Under the pieces are notes generated by a model. It was not told where the DNA came from. It made no database searches and worked only from the letters and a program-made list of their open reading frames with translations. Below, one piece after another: positions 29,410 to 37,388 of a stretch of 64,000 bases of DNA (the first letter of the stretch is position 1; each line of letters opens with the position of its first letter). Where the stretch lies: the NCBI GenBank assembly GCA_017792345.1, contig CP051228.1, forward strand, positions 1,674,001-1,738,000. Reading direction: 5' to 3'. A program made the position numbers and the translations under genes. Source of the DNA: Mesoflavibacter sp. (GTDB lineage: Bacteria > Pseudomonadota > Alphaproteobacteria > UBA8366 > Aestuariispiraceae).

Positions 29410-30165
29410 ATGGACGAACTCGACGACACCCGCCTGGAACGCTACGCCCGTCATGTCATCCTCGACGAAGTGGGCGAGGAGGGGCAGTTGAAATTGCTGT
29501 CCTCCAAAGTGCTGGTCGTCGGCGCGGGCGGGTTGGGCGCGCCGGTGCTGATGTATCTGGCGGCGGCCGGGATCGGCACACTGGGCATCGTCGATCACGA
29601 CGTGGTCGACCTGTCCAACCTGCAGCGCCAGATCATCCATTCGACCGAGGAGATCGGTCAGCCCAAGGTGCGCAGCGCCGCCGAACGCATCGCGCTGCTG
29701 AACCCCGATGTCGAGGTGATCGAACACCGCATGCGGCTGGGCCCGAACAATGCCGAGGAACTGTTCGCGGATTACGACCTGATCGTCGACGGCAGCGACA
29801 ATTTCGCCGCCCGTTACCTGTCCAGCGACACGGCGTTCAAACTGAAGAAACCCTTGGTCAGCGCCGCCCTGGTCCGGTTCGAGGGCCAGTTGACGACCTT
29901 CAAGGCCTATGAGACCGGCCCGTGCTATCGCTGCCTTTTCCCCGAGCCGCCGGACCCCAGTCTGGTGCCGCGCTGCGATACGGTGGGCATCTTCGGTGCC
30001 GTCGCCGGGGTCATGGGCAGCCTGCAGGCAACCGAGGTGCTGAAGGAGCTGCTCGGCCTCGGCAGTTCCATGGCCGGCCACCTGCTGCTGTTCGACGCGC
30101 TGGACCAGACGTTCCGCAAGATCGCGGTACCGAAGGACCCGGGCTGTTCGGTCTGCGGCGGCTAG
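29410..30165 (+). CDS. MoeB/ThiF-type E1-like adenylyltransferase
   Basis: A 251-residue ThiF/MoeB-family enzyme that adenylates the C-terminal Gly of a sulfur-carrier protein (MoaD or ThiS) for molybdopterin or thiamine synthesis. Motifs: RYARHVILDEVG, nucleotide-binding VVGAGGLGAPVL, the R-finger NLQRQIIHS, the zinc Cys pairs CYRC and CSVC, and a candidate catalytic Cys in VPRCDTVGIFG. No rhodanese domain is present. The ATG at 29410 is preferred over a TTG four codons earlier. Its last ~10 codons are repeated twice downstream. Confidence 0.92.
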   Translation: MDELDDTRLERYARHVILDEVGEEGQLKLLSSKVLVVGAGGLGAPVLMYLAAAGIGTLGIVDHDVVDLSNLQRQIIHSTEEIGQPKVRSAAERIALLNPDVEVIEHRMRLGPNNAEELFADYDLIVDGSDNFAARYLSSDTAFKLKKPLVSAALVRFEGQLTTFKAYETGPCYRCLFPEPPDPSLVPRCDTVGIFGAVAGVMGSLQATEVLKELLGLGSSMAGHLLLFDALDQTFRKIAVPKDPGCSVCGG

Positions 30166-30193
30166 GAAGGCTCGGCACACCGACTCAACCCTC

Positions 30194-30275
30194 GTCACCC
30201 CGGCGAAAGCCGGGGTCCAGGGAATTGGGCACGATCCTGCATGCACCCCTGGATTCCGGCTTTCGCCGGAATGAC
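30194..30275. repeat. REP-like inverted hairpin pair (copy 2)
   Basis: GTCACCCCGGCGAAAGCCGG-type hairpin (30194-30220) and its inverted partner (30249-30275) ending AATGAC, directly after moeB. Confidence 0.85.
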
Positions 30276-30300
30276 GTCAATGTTGCCTAAAAATGAACTT

Positions 30301-30373
30301 GAACGCAGAGTTCGCCGAGAGTCCCAAAGACGCCTTCGCGTCCTCCGCGTCTCCTCCGCGCCCTTTGCGCTCC
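30301..30373. repeat. CGCAGAG-type palindromic repeat (copy 1)
   Basis: Starts GAACGCAGAG and TTCGCCGAGA, then a spacer, then inverted CTCCGCG units. Shorter and more diverged than the copy at 34311. Confidence 0.7.
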
Positions 30374-30430
30374 AAATTGTTGGGTATTCGGCGCAGGACC
30401 CGGGCCGTTCGGTCTGCTGCGACTATCAAG

Positions 30431-30540
30431 GCTCCTGCTTTCGCAGGAGCACGCCACAGCCCAATCCGCGTTCCTGCGAAAGCAGGAACCTTCGGCGTTC
30501 CCGCAACCAGTCCCTGGGTTCCCGCCTTCGCGGGAATGAC
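30431..30540. repeat. cluster of three short hairpins of the REP-like family
   Basis: Palindromes at 30431-30450 (CTCCTGC with GCAGGAG), 30470-30489 (TTCCTGC with GCAGGAA) and a half element 30514-30540 ending GGGAATGAC. Middle module of the tandem array. Confidence 0.75.
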
Positions 30541-30565
30541 GTCAGCGCTGGCCCGAGGGCAAGTT

Positions 30566-30660
30566 CAAACGCAGAACCCGCAGAGGCTCCGCAGAGTTCG
30601 CGGAGATTTGCTAAGACGTCTTCGCGCCCTCCGCGTCTCCTCCGCGACCTCTGCGTTCCA
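30566..30660. repeat. CGCAGAG-type palindromic repeat (copy 2)
   Basis: Several spaced CGCAGAG units on one arm and the complementary CTCCGCG/CTCTGCG units on the other, with an AT-richer centre near 30608. Confidence 0.75.
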
Positions 30661-30740
30661 TTTTCTTTGGTTTGCGGCACAAGACCCAGGCCGTTAGGTC
30701 TGCGACGGCGATGAGAGCTCATCACACCGACTCAACTCTC

Positions 30741-30822
30741 GTCACCCCGGCGAAAGCCGGGGTCCAGGGAATTGGGCACGGTCCTGCATGCACCCCTGGA
30801 TTCCGGCTTTCGCCGGAATGAC
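30741..30822. repeat. REP-like inverted hairpin pair (copy 3)
   Basis: Nearly identical to the pair at 30194-30275, 547 bp further on, within the third tandem module. Confidence 0.85.
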
Positions 30823-30845
30823 GTCAATATTGCCTAAAAATGAAC

Positions 30846-30901
30846 TTGAACGCAGAGTTCGCGGATACATCCAGAGTGGCCTTCGCGTCCTCTGCGTTCC
30901 A
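30846..30901. repeat. CGCAGAG-type palindromic repeat (copy 3)
   Basis: A short version with one or two CGCAGAG units on the left arm and GTCCTCTGCGTT on the right. Confidence 0.65.
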
Positions 30902-31011
30902 TCTTCGCCGTCGCTTTGCAAAGGCGGGGGTACTGGCGCAATGTGATTCAGTCTTGCCACCTAATCCTGGTAAATCTGGATCAGCTCGCTCGACTTGTGA
31001 TAGGTTGATTT

Positions 31012-31521
31012 ATGCAACTTACGTCCAAACACACCTTGATCATCGCCGCAACTTTACATGCTGGGTTCAATGTTAGTTTGGTGCCTTTATCGGTTGCCAT
31101 GCTGGCCGAGGAAGCCGCCCTGTTCGACCTAAACCAAGTGCTTTGGGACACCTACGCCGGTTTACCCAGTTGGATGTTCGTTTTCGTAATTTCGGGTTTT
31201 CTAGTTCTAATGCCTGTCCATTTTGCCGCCATCCGACAATTTTCCCGACGGTCTGCGCAATTTTTGACTTACCTGAATTCTGTTCGGCGACGGGGCCTGT
31301 GGTGGCTCATGATGCTATCGAGCGTGGCTTTTGCCTTGCTGGCCTTCAAAGTATTCAATCCGATGTTCCCTGCCGGGCAGTTCGCGCTTTACGGCACGAT
31401 TGCCTGGCCGTGGATATGGATGACCATTTGCCTTCTGGACATCTATGCAGCGGCAAGGTGCCCTAATCCCGGTGCGGCTTCTCGCGGTATTCTGCGGACT
31501 GCATCTCCATCAGGCGGCTGA
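31012..31521 (+). CDS. small multi-pass membrane protein, unknown
   Basis: A 169-residue frame predicting four hydrophobic segments (about 8-30, 52-75, 94-113 and 125-145). I recognise no family. Its base composition is clearly less GC-rich than neighbouring genes, with many A/T third positions, which suggests recent acquisition. The 3' end overlaps the zapE 3' end by 59 bp on the opposite strand, and the last ~20 residues look like antisense of zapE. No strong ribosome-binding site is visible. Confidence 0.5.
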   Translation: MQLTSKHTLIIAATLHAGFNVSLVPLSVAMLAEEAALFDLNQVLWDTYAGLPSWMFVFVISGFLVLMPVHFAAIRQFSRRSAQFLTYLNSVRRRGLWWLMMLSSVAFALLAFKVFNPMFPAGQFALYGTIAWPWIWMTICLLDIYAAARCPNPGAASRGILRTASPSGG

Positions 31522-32590
31522 CGGCGCGTTCGAATTCGAAGGCGTGGGTGCCTTCGCGGTAGAGGTCGTTCGGGGCGGCGTCGGCGGCCATGATCAGGTT
31601 GCAATGGCGTTCGTAGAGCGCGTCGATCAGGGTCATGAAGCGTTTCGCCTCGTTGCGCCGGTCCTCGCTGAGGCGGGGGACGCCGTCCAGGATCACGGTG
31701 TGATAGCGCTTGGCGAGGGTCAGATAATCCTCCGCCCCCAGGGGTTTACCACATAGGTCGTCGAACCGGACCTGACAGACGCCGCGTGCCGCCTTGGGCA
31801 CCGGCACGGTACGGCCCTTCACAGTGAGGCTGTCCGCCTCGGCCACCGCGCCCTCGGTCAGATCGTCGAACGCCTTGGTCAATTGGCGGCTGGCGGCGGG
31901 GCCCAACGGCGCGTGGTAGGTCTTGATCGATTTCAGGCGGATCAGCCGGTAATCGGTCGGCGAGTCCAGATGCAGGATGTCCAGCTTCTTCTTCATCAGC
32001 GCGATGAAGGGCACGAATTGCTCGCGCTGCAGACCGTCCTTGTAGAGATCGTCCGGCGGCCAGTTGGAGGTCGCGACCACCACGACCCCGCGATCGAACA
32101 GGGCGGAGAACAGGCGGCCCAGGATCATCGCATCGGCGATATCGGTGACGTGAAACTCGTCGAAGCACAGAAGCCAGGTCTCGTCGGCGATCCGCTCCGC
32201 GATTTTCGGCAGAGGGTCGGTTTCCTTGGTCTTGCGCGTTTTCTGGGCCTGGCGCCAAGCGTGGATGTCGCCATGAACCTCGATCATGAATTCGTGGAAA
32301 TGGACCCGGCGTTTGCGTTCGACCGGCGCGTTCTCAAAGAACAGGTCCATCAGCATGGATTTGCCGCGCCCGACACCGCCATAGAGATAGAGCCCCTGCG
32401 GCGGGTCTTCGCGGCGGCGGGCCAGACCCAGCTTGGCCTTCCAGCCGCCTGCACCGTCCTGGGGCGTGTATTTCGCCAGCGCGGCATGCAGGCCCTGCAG
32501 CTTTTCCGCCGCCAGGGCTTGCATGGAATCGGCGTTGAGGATTCCGTCGCGCACCATCGCGCGATAGCGGATCAGCGGACCTTCGGACAT
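31463..32590 (-). CDS. zapE: cell division ATPase ZapE (AFG1 family)
   Basis: A 375-residue AFG1-like P-loop ATPase with Walker A GGVGRGKS (71-78), Walker [19 protein letters not shown], and the family block [20 protein letters not shown]. ZapE/AFG1 proteins act at constriction or in membrane-protein quality control. The ATG giving MSEGPLIRY is chosen; the upstream open frame overlaps the 3' end of the outer-membrane protein gene. Confidence 0.94.
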   Translation of the reverse strand: MSEGPLIRYRAMVRDGILNADSMQALAAEKLQGLHAALAKYTPQDGAGGWKAKLGLARRREDPPQGLYLYGGVGRGKSMLMDLFFENAPVERKRRVHFHEFMIEVHGDIHAWRQAQKTRKTKETDPLPKIAERIADETWLLCFDEFHVTDIADAMILGRLFSALFDRGVVVVATSNWPPDDLYKDGLQREQFVPFIALMKKKLDILHLDSPTDYRLIRLKSIKTYHAPLGPAASRQLTKAFDDLTEGAVAEADSLTVKGRTVPVPKAARGVCQVRFDDLCGKPLGAEDYLTLAKRYHTVILDGVPRLSEDRRNEAKRFMTLIDALYERHCNLIMAADAAPNDLYREGTHAFEFERAVSRLMEMQSAEYREKPHRD

Positions 32591-32630
32591 GAAACCTGCA
32601 TCCCGCGCCGGGGCATGGCCCCTCGGCGGG

Positions 32631-33311
32631 TCAGAAGTTGAATTGCAGCGACAGGACCAGATCGTGCGAGGTGAAGGGCGAGCCGTCAATGCTCTCGCCG
32701 CCCGCCATGGCGCCCGTGTCGAAACCGCCCAGATAGGAGAAGCGGTAGGACGCGCCGAGATCGAGCACCTGGGTCAGGCGATAATCGAACCCCGCCGCCG
32801 CGGCCAGGGCCAGATTGTCGTCGTCATTTTCGGTCGTCGTGACGGTGCCGTTGTTCAGATTGGTGCGGTCGACGCTGGACGTGTTCCGCGCCATCCCGCC
32901 ATAGGCCGCCAGAAACGGCGTCCAGCGGCTGTCATTGCGGAATTCGTAGCCCAACCCAATCAACGCCGTGGTCGAGGACAGGTTGTTTTCATAGCCGACA
33001 CTATTGGCCGTATCGCGCAGATCGACATCGACGCGAACCCGGTGCAGGACTTCGAATTCGAAGCGCAGCGGCGTGTCGCCCAGACGCCAACCCAGCGCCG
33101 CCCCGCCGCCCGCTGCCGGATCGGCGGTATTGCGCTCTGTCAGCGTGCCGGTGCCGGAACTGCCGATATCGCCGGGATCGGAATAGCCGCCGAAGCCGCG
33201 GATCGCGAAGTAAAGGCCTTCGTCACGGGCCTGTGCCGGTTCCGCGGCAATGCCAAAGGCCAGCGTGCCGAGCAGCGCCGCCGCACCCAGAAATCGAACC
33301 GAAACCGACAT
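32631..33311 (-). CDS. outer-membrane beta-barrel protein
   Basis: A 226-residue exported protein with a clear signal peptide (cleavage after AEPAQA, about residue 28). Alternating beta strands follow and the C-terminus is aromatic ([10 protein letters not shown]), typical of porin-fold small barrels. The strand ending [21 protein letters not shown] resembles OmpA-like/Opa-type barrels. Function unknown. It is followed by zapE after 40 bp on the same strand. Confidence 0.82.
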   Translation of the reverse strand: MSVSVRFLGAAALLGTLAFGIAAEPAQARDEGLYFAIRGFGGYSDPGDIGSSGTGTLTERNTADPAAGGGAALGWRLGDTPLRFEFEVLHRVRVDVDLRDTANSVGYENNLSSTTALIGLGYEFRNDSRWTPFLAAYGGMARNTSSVDRTNLNNGTVTTTENDDDNLALAAAAGFDYRLTQVLDLGASYRFSYLGGFDTGAMAGGESIDGSPFTSHDLVLSLQFNF

Positions 33312-33419
33312 GCTTCCCCCAACGTTGCCTTCTGCAACCCGTTACGCGCTTACCCGCGTCGCAAGGTTATGCCGCCAAATGTATGAGATTAAAAGTGCAT
33401 ATCGGCAACAGGTCGCGGG

Positions 33420-34172
33420 TTATCGACCGCCGCTGACCGGCAGAACCGTGCCGGTGACATAGCGGGATTCGTCCGAAAGGAGCCACAAAATCGCCTCTGC
33501 GACCTCTTCGGCGGTGCCGCCGCGCCCCAGCGGAACCAGGGATTGCAGGCGTTCGACACGGTCCGGCGCGCCGGCGCTGGCATGGATGTCGGTGTCGATC
33601 AGACCGGGCGCCACCGCGTTGACCCGGATGCCTTCGCGCGCGACCTCTTTGGCGAGGCCCAGGGTCATGGTGCTGACGGCGCCCTTGCTGGCGGCGTAAT
33701 GGACGAATTCGTTGGGCGAGCCGAGCCAGGCCGCGGCGGACGATACCAGGACAATGCCGCCGCCCGGACCGCCCCGCTCGGTCGACATGCGCCGGATCGC
33801 CTCCCGCGCCGTCAAAAGCGCGCCGACAACGTTCAGATCGGTGACGGCCTGAATTTCGGCCGCGCTCATATCCACGACGCGCCGGATCTTGCCCGTGATG
33901 CCGGCATTGACGATCACATGCGCCGGCGGCGCGCCGAACCGGCCATCCGCCGCCGTGAACAGTTGCACCACACCGTCTTCGGTCGCCATGTCGGCCTTGA
34001 CCGCGAGCGCCTGGCGGCCGGCCGCCTCGATCTGCTGCGCCAGAGCCGCCGCTGCAGCATCGTCGCCGCGATAGGAAAAGGCGATATCCAACCCCTTCGC
34101 CGCCAGCATGCGGCAGCAGGCGGCACCGATCCCACGGGATCCGCCGGTGACGATGGCATAGGGTGCGGTCAT
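33420..34172 (-). CDS. short-chain dehydrogenase/reductase
   Basis: A 250-residue classical SDR: the cofactor motif TGGSRGIG near the N-terminus, NAGITG, catalytic Ser in VLVSSAAAW, and the YAASK active-site pair. The C-terminal GTVLPVSGGR is typical of FabG-like enzymes. Arg/Lys-poor residues after the first strand give no clear NAD/NADP preference. Substrate unknown; it is separated from the upstream catabolic unit by a long palindromic repeat. Confidence 0.88.
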   Translation of the reverse strand: MTAPYAIVTGGSRGIGAACCRMLAAKGLDIAFSYRGDDAAAAALAQQIEAAGRQALAVKADMATEDGVVQLFTAADGRFGAPPAHVIVNAGITGKIRRVVDMSAAEIQAVTDLNVVGALLTAREAIRRMSTERGGPGGGIVLVSSAAAWLGSPNEFVHYAASKGAVSTMTLGLAKEVAREGIRVNAVAPGLIDTDIHASAGAPDRVERLQSLVPLGRGGTAEEVAEAILWLLSDESRYVTGTVLPVSGGR

Positions 34173-34310
34173 GCGGGACTTCCTTTCTCTCCGGGCGAAG
34201 GTCGTTCGGGGCAGGCGGCGCTACTAGACCGCCTTCGCCCGCCCGCCGCAAGAGGGGGGGGGCGTCCAGCCTTCACTCCTGAGCCTTGGGAAACCAAAGA
34301 GAGAAAACTT

Positions 34311-34400
34311 AACGCGGAGGGCGCAGAGGTTCCGCAGAGATCGCCGAGGCTTGTGAGAATGCCTCTGCGTCCTCTGCGGAACCTCCGCGTTCTCTGCGTT
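34311..34400. repeat. decamer-periodic palindrome (best copy of the CGCAGAG family)
   Basis: The left arm is four consecutive decamers of the form NNCGCRGAGR (AACGCGGAGG, GCGCAGAGGT and so on; 34311-34350). A 10-bp loop (34351-34360) separates it from four inverted decamers (34361-34400). The 40-bp arms differ at about seven positions. It sits between the SDR and the SAF-domain oxidoreductase gene. Confidence 0.85.
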
Positions 34401-34413
34401 CACTCGTCCCGCA

Positions 34414-35754
34414 TCACCCGCCGAAAACCGCCTCCATCTCGCGCCGGAAGCGGTAGGTCGGGTCGGTTTCGTCGACCGCGACGTCGTCCCAGGTCAGGAC
34501 CTGGTCCGGGGCCACGGACTTGCGCAGGGCAATGCCGTGGGCCAGACCGATGGGCAGGGCACCCGCCGCCTTGGACGCGGCCGCCGGCATCAGCTTGCCA
34601 TAGACCGTATAGCCGCCTTCGCCGTCCAGTGTGTCGCCCTGCTTCAAGCTGCGCTTGGCCACGGCCACGGCATCCCCGGACCAGGCGCGCGGCGCGCCGG
34701 TGGGTTCCCCGCGTAGGGCGGCGCTGGCGACCGACAGGCCCAGTTCCAGCCCGATCAGGTGATAGGGCTTATACATGGCGGAGTAGCGGCCGGTCGGATC
34801 GGTCAGCAGTCCGTATTCCGAAAAGCAGCGCGCGACGTAATCGCTTGGCGCCTCGAAGGTCGCATAGACACCCCAGCGCAGGTCGCGGAAGACCGGCCGG
34901 CCGTCCCGCTCGACGCTGGAGATCACCTCGACCGTGCCCTTGCGGGAGAGATGCCCGCCGGTTTCGCGCGGCGACAGGACGCGCGGCAGATCGTCGACGC
35001 CGCAGGGCGGGAATTCCAGCCCGTGATCCTGCGGAACCAGATCGCAGGCATTCGACACCGCCGCCATTTCGATGGCGGATTTGGTGCCGTCCAGGAAGCT
35101 GTTGAACATCTGCGGGTTCATGCCGCCCGCCGCCGCCTGTTCCGGCGTCAGGCCGTAATGGGTCCAGACATCGTCCGGCGTCACATGATGATAGGCCGGC
35201 AGATATTTCGTGCCCTTCCCGGCGCAGATCACGTCCAGGCCGACCGCGCGGGCCCAATCGACCATCTCGGCGATCAGGGCCGGCTGATCGCCATAGGCCA
35301 GGCTGTAGACCAGCCCGGCCGCCTCCGCCTTGCGGGCCAGCAGCGGCCCGGCCAGGACGTCGGCCTCGACATTGACCATGACCAGATGGCGGCCGTTTTC
35401 GATGCCCTTCAACGCGTGACGGATACCGGCGGCGGGACTGCCCGTGGCGTCGATCAGGACTTCCAGCCCGTCGGCCTCGATCAGGGCGTCGGAATCTTCC
35501 GTGATCCAGGTCGTGCCGTCCTTCAGGGCGCTGGCGGCGTCCTTGGCGGCGTACCGGTCCTCCGTCCAGCCGATGCGTTTGAGCGACGCCTTGGCGCGCT
35601 CGGCGCTCAGATCCGCGATTCCCAACACGTGATAGCCGGGATGATGCCCCGCCTGGCTGAGAAACATGGCGCCGAATTTGCCCGCGCCGATGATCCCAAC
35701 CCGCACCGGGTTACCCTCCGCCGCGCGGCGGCGAAGCTTGCTGTCCAAATTCAT
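34414..35754 (-). CDS. homoserine-dehydrogenase-like NAD(P) oxidoreductase with C-terminal SAF domain
   Basis: A 446-residue protein with an N-terminal Rossmann fold (VGIIGAGKFG, GAGKFG at 23-28), a central domain, and a C-terminal SAF-type segment (about 395-430; LAHGIALRKSVAPDQVL). Proteins of this architecture are sometimes mislabelled FlgA because of SAF. The substrate is unknown. It starts 6 bp after the EctD-like dioxygenase gene, so the two products almost certainly work in one pathway, under the GntR regulator encoded first in the operon. Confidence 0.85.
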   Translation of the reverse strand: MNLDSKLRRRAAEGNPVRVGIIGAGKFGAMFLSQAGHHPGYHVLGIADLSAERAKASLKRIGWTEDRYAAKDAASALKDGTTWITEDSDALIEADGLEVLIDATGSPAAGIRHALKGIENGRHLVMVNVEADVLAGPLLARKAEAAGLVYSLAYGDQPALIAEMVDWARAVGLDVICAGKGTKYLPAYHHVTPDDVWTHYGLTPEQAAAGGMNPQMFNSFLDGTKSAIEMAAVSNACDLVPQDHGLEFPPCGVDDLPRVLSPRETGGHLSRKGTVEVISSVERDGRPVFRDLRWGVYATFEAPSDYVARCFSEYGLLTDPTGRYSAMYKPYHLIGLELGLSVASAALRGEPTGAPRAWSGDAVAVAKRSLKQGDTLDGEGGYTVYGKLMPAAASKAAGALPIGLAHGIALRKSVAPDQVLTWDDVAVDETDPTYRFRREMEAVFGG

Positions 35755-35760
35755 ACTGTC

Positions 35761-36564
35761 TTACTCCGCCGCCTGAGCCCGGCGCGCGGCCACCAATTCG
35801 TCGAGGCAGTCATCCGCCAGCGCCTCGATCGGCGTGAAATCGCGATGGGCGATCCATTCCTTGCGCTTGAACTGGGTGATGTGATTGGAGACGGCGCAGA
35901 GGCTGAGATAGACGATGGTCCGGTCGAACGGGCTGATATTGGGCGGGCTGGCATGGACCAGATTGCCATGGAACATCACCACCGACCCGGCAGGCCCGAC
36001 CGGCGCTTCGCAGCCGCCGTCCTTGGCCAGGCGCGACACCGTCTCGCGATCCAGGGTCCAAAGCGGATAGGAGGTTGTCTCCAGATCGTGCCCGGCCTCC
36101 AGCACCCCGGCCTTGTGGCTCTTCGGAATGAACAGCAGCGGGCCGTTCGCGGGGGTCACATCTTCCAGGAACAGCGCAATATTGAAGGCGCGCGGTTCGG
36201 GCATGCCGTCGTCGCGCTGCCAGGTGCCGTAATCCTGGTGCCATTGCCAGACATCGCCGTCGAAGGCCGCCTTGGCGTTGATCTTGTACTGATGCATGTA
36301 GACCTGCTCTTCCAGGATCTGCATGACGGGACCGATCAGGCGCGGATGCGCACCCAGGCGGCGATGGGCCTCGTTATAGGTATGCGCGGCAAAGGCCGTG
36401 CGGGCCACGCCGGAGGATTCGCGCCAGACCTCTTCGCGGTCGGTGGCATAAATCCGCCGCGCCTCATCCAGCAGCAGCGCCGCTTCGTCGCGGCTGAACA
36501 GGCCGGGCAGAAAGGCAAACCCCTCCTCCCTGAAGGCCGCAAGGTCCTTGTTGTTGAGTTTCAT
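35761..36564 (-). CDS. EctD-like/PhyH-family 2-oxoglutarate-dependent dioxygenase
   Basis: A 267-residue non-heme iron oxygenase. Iron ligands are H109 and D111 (WQWHQD) and H204 (NLVHAS); R215 can bind 2-oxoglutarate. The block WHQDYGTWQRDDGMP strongly resembles the ectoine hydroxylase signature (WHSDFETWHxEDGMP), as does NGPLLFIPKSHK. Several EctD positions differ (Ser to Gln, Glu to Gly, His to Gln), so the substrate may be another polar compound. GGAGGAA precedes the ATG. It lies in the gntR-dioxygenase-SAF oxidoreductase operon. Confidence 0.85.
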   Translation of the reverse strand: MKLNNKDLAAFREEGFAFLPGLFSRDEAALLLDEARRIYATDREEVWRESSGVARTAFAAHTYNEAHRRLGAHPRLIGPVMQILEEQVYMHQYKINAKAAFDGDVWQWHQDYGTWQRDDGMPEPRAFNIALFLEDVTPANGPLLFIPKSHKAGVLEAGHDLETTSYPLWTLDRETVSRLAKDGGCEAPVGPAGSVVMFHGNLVHASPPNISPFDRTIVYLSLCAVSNHITQFKRKEWIAHRDFTPIEALADDCLDELVAARRAQAAE

Positions 36565-36583
36565 CGGGGTTCCTCCGGTTTTG

Positions 36584-37300
36584 TCACCCTAGGACCGATC
36601 CGAAGCGGACGGGCTGGGTGTTCTTGGTGTGTGTTTCGGTGTCGGGCTGTTCCGTCATCCAGCGGATGAGCTGATCCGCTGCGCCCAGGGCGTGACGTTC
36701 GGCAAGCTGCCGGGCCAGGGCGGCGTCGCCGTCGCGGATCGCCGCCGCAATACCGGCATGTTCCTGCCAGACCGAGGCGCGGGCGGCGCGCTTTTCCAGC
36801 ACGGCGCGCATCACCCGGCGGATATGCCGCCAGACCGCAGCGGACGCTTCCGGCAGCAGCGGATTATCCGACAGGGCGTAGATTTTCTGATGAAAGGCGA
36901 TATCGGCATCGACCAGCGCCGGGACGTCGCCGCCCGCCAGGGCCTGGCGCCCCGCCTCTTCCTCCGCCAGCAGCACATCGCGCCGCACCGCATCGGGCCG
37001 CGCCGCCGCTAGCCCGGCCGCCAATCCGTCCAGCGCCGCACGTACGTCATAGACGTGGCGCACCAGAGCGGCATCGACCGGCGCGACCTTGTAGCCCCGC
37101 CGGCCCGCCGGTTCGATCAGCCCGTCACGCCGCAGCATGCCCAGGGCCTGGATGATCGGCTGGCGCGAGACATTCAGCTCCTCGGCCAGTCTTTCCTGCC
37201 GCAGAGGTGTCCCAGGCGGGAGGCTGCCCGAGACCATGGCGTCCACGAGGCGGGCATGAACTTCTTCCGCAAGACTGGTACGCTCGGTCAGGGGCTGCAT
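36584..37300 (-). CDS. GntR-family (FCD) transcriptional regulator
   Basis: A 238-residue GntR protein with winged helix (RQERLAEELNVSRQPIIQALGMLRRDGLI) and a C-terminal FCD ligand domain with a metal-binding-type DxxxH (VDADIAFHQKIY). A 17-bp operator-like palindrome lies just upstream at 37329-37345. I use the ATG giving MQPLTER; the longer frame would start inside that palindrome. Probably autoregulated and controlling the dioxygenase and oxidoreductase genes 19 bp downstream. Confidence 0.92.
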   Translation of the reverse strand: MQPLTERTSLAEEVHARLVDAMVSGSLPPGTPLRQERLAEELNVSRQPIIQALGMLRRDGLIEPAGRRGYKVAPVDAALVRHVYDVRAALDGLAAGLAAARPDAVRRDVLLAEEEAGRQALAGGDVPALVDADIAFHQKIYALSDNPLLPEASAAVWRHIRRVMRAVLEKRAARASVWQEHAGIAAAIRDGDAALARQLAERHALGAADQLIRWMTEQPDTETHTKNTQPVRFGSVLG

Positions 37301-37328
37301 CGGGCTGATTCCAAGGCCGTTGATCAAT

Positions 37329-37345
37329 TTGAATACTGTATACAA
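37329..37345. promoter_or_regulatory. candidate GntR/FCD operator
   Basis: TTGAATACTGTATACAA is a near-perfect 17-bp palindrome (one mismatch between half-sites) of the TTGTATAC type bound by FCD-type GntR regulators. It lies 29 bp upstream of the gntR ATG and downstream of the SLC13 gene. Confidence 0.7.
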
Positions 37346-37388
37346 AAATTTTCAGAGTCAAGGTTTCCGCGACCCGGAACCCGATTGG

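Larger units (their letters stand above)
30133..30905. repeat. three tandem ~260-290 bp modules repeating the moeB 3' end plus two repeat families
   Basis: Module starts at about 30133, 30394 and 30680 each open with a diverged copy of the moeB tail (GACCCGGGCTGTTCGG in the first). A set of REP-like hairpins follows, then a CGCAGAG-type palindrome. Modules 1 and 3 share a 140-bp block (30176-30315 and 30723-30862, offset 547) with three mismatches that I can see. This fills the gap between moeB and the next gene; no coding sequence is supported in it. Confidence 0.85.

Noticed and set aside
30293-30725. Open frames of 99-157 codons inside the repeat array
   Set aside because: They are made of hairpin repeats read through in several frames; no ribosome-binding site or family similarity.
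30133-30905. CRISPR array
   Set aside because: The repeated units are long palindromic modules of unequal length, not short regular repeats with unique spacers, and no cas genes are present.
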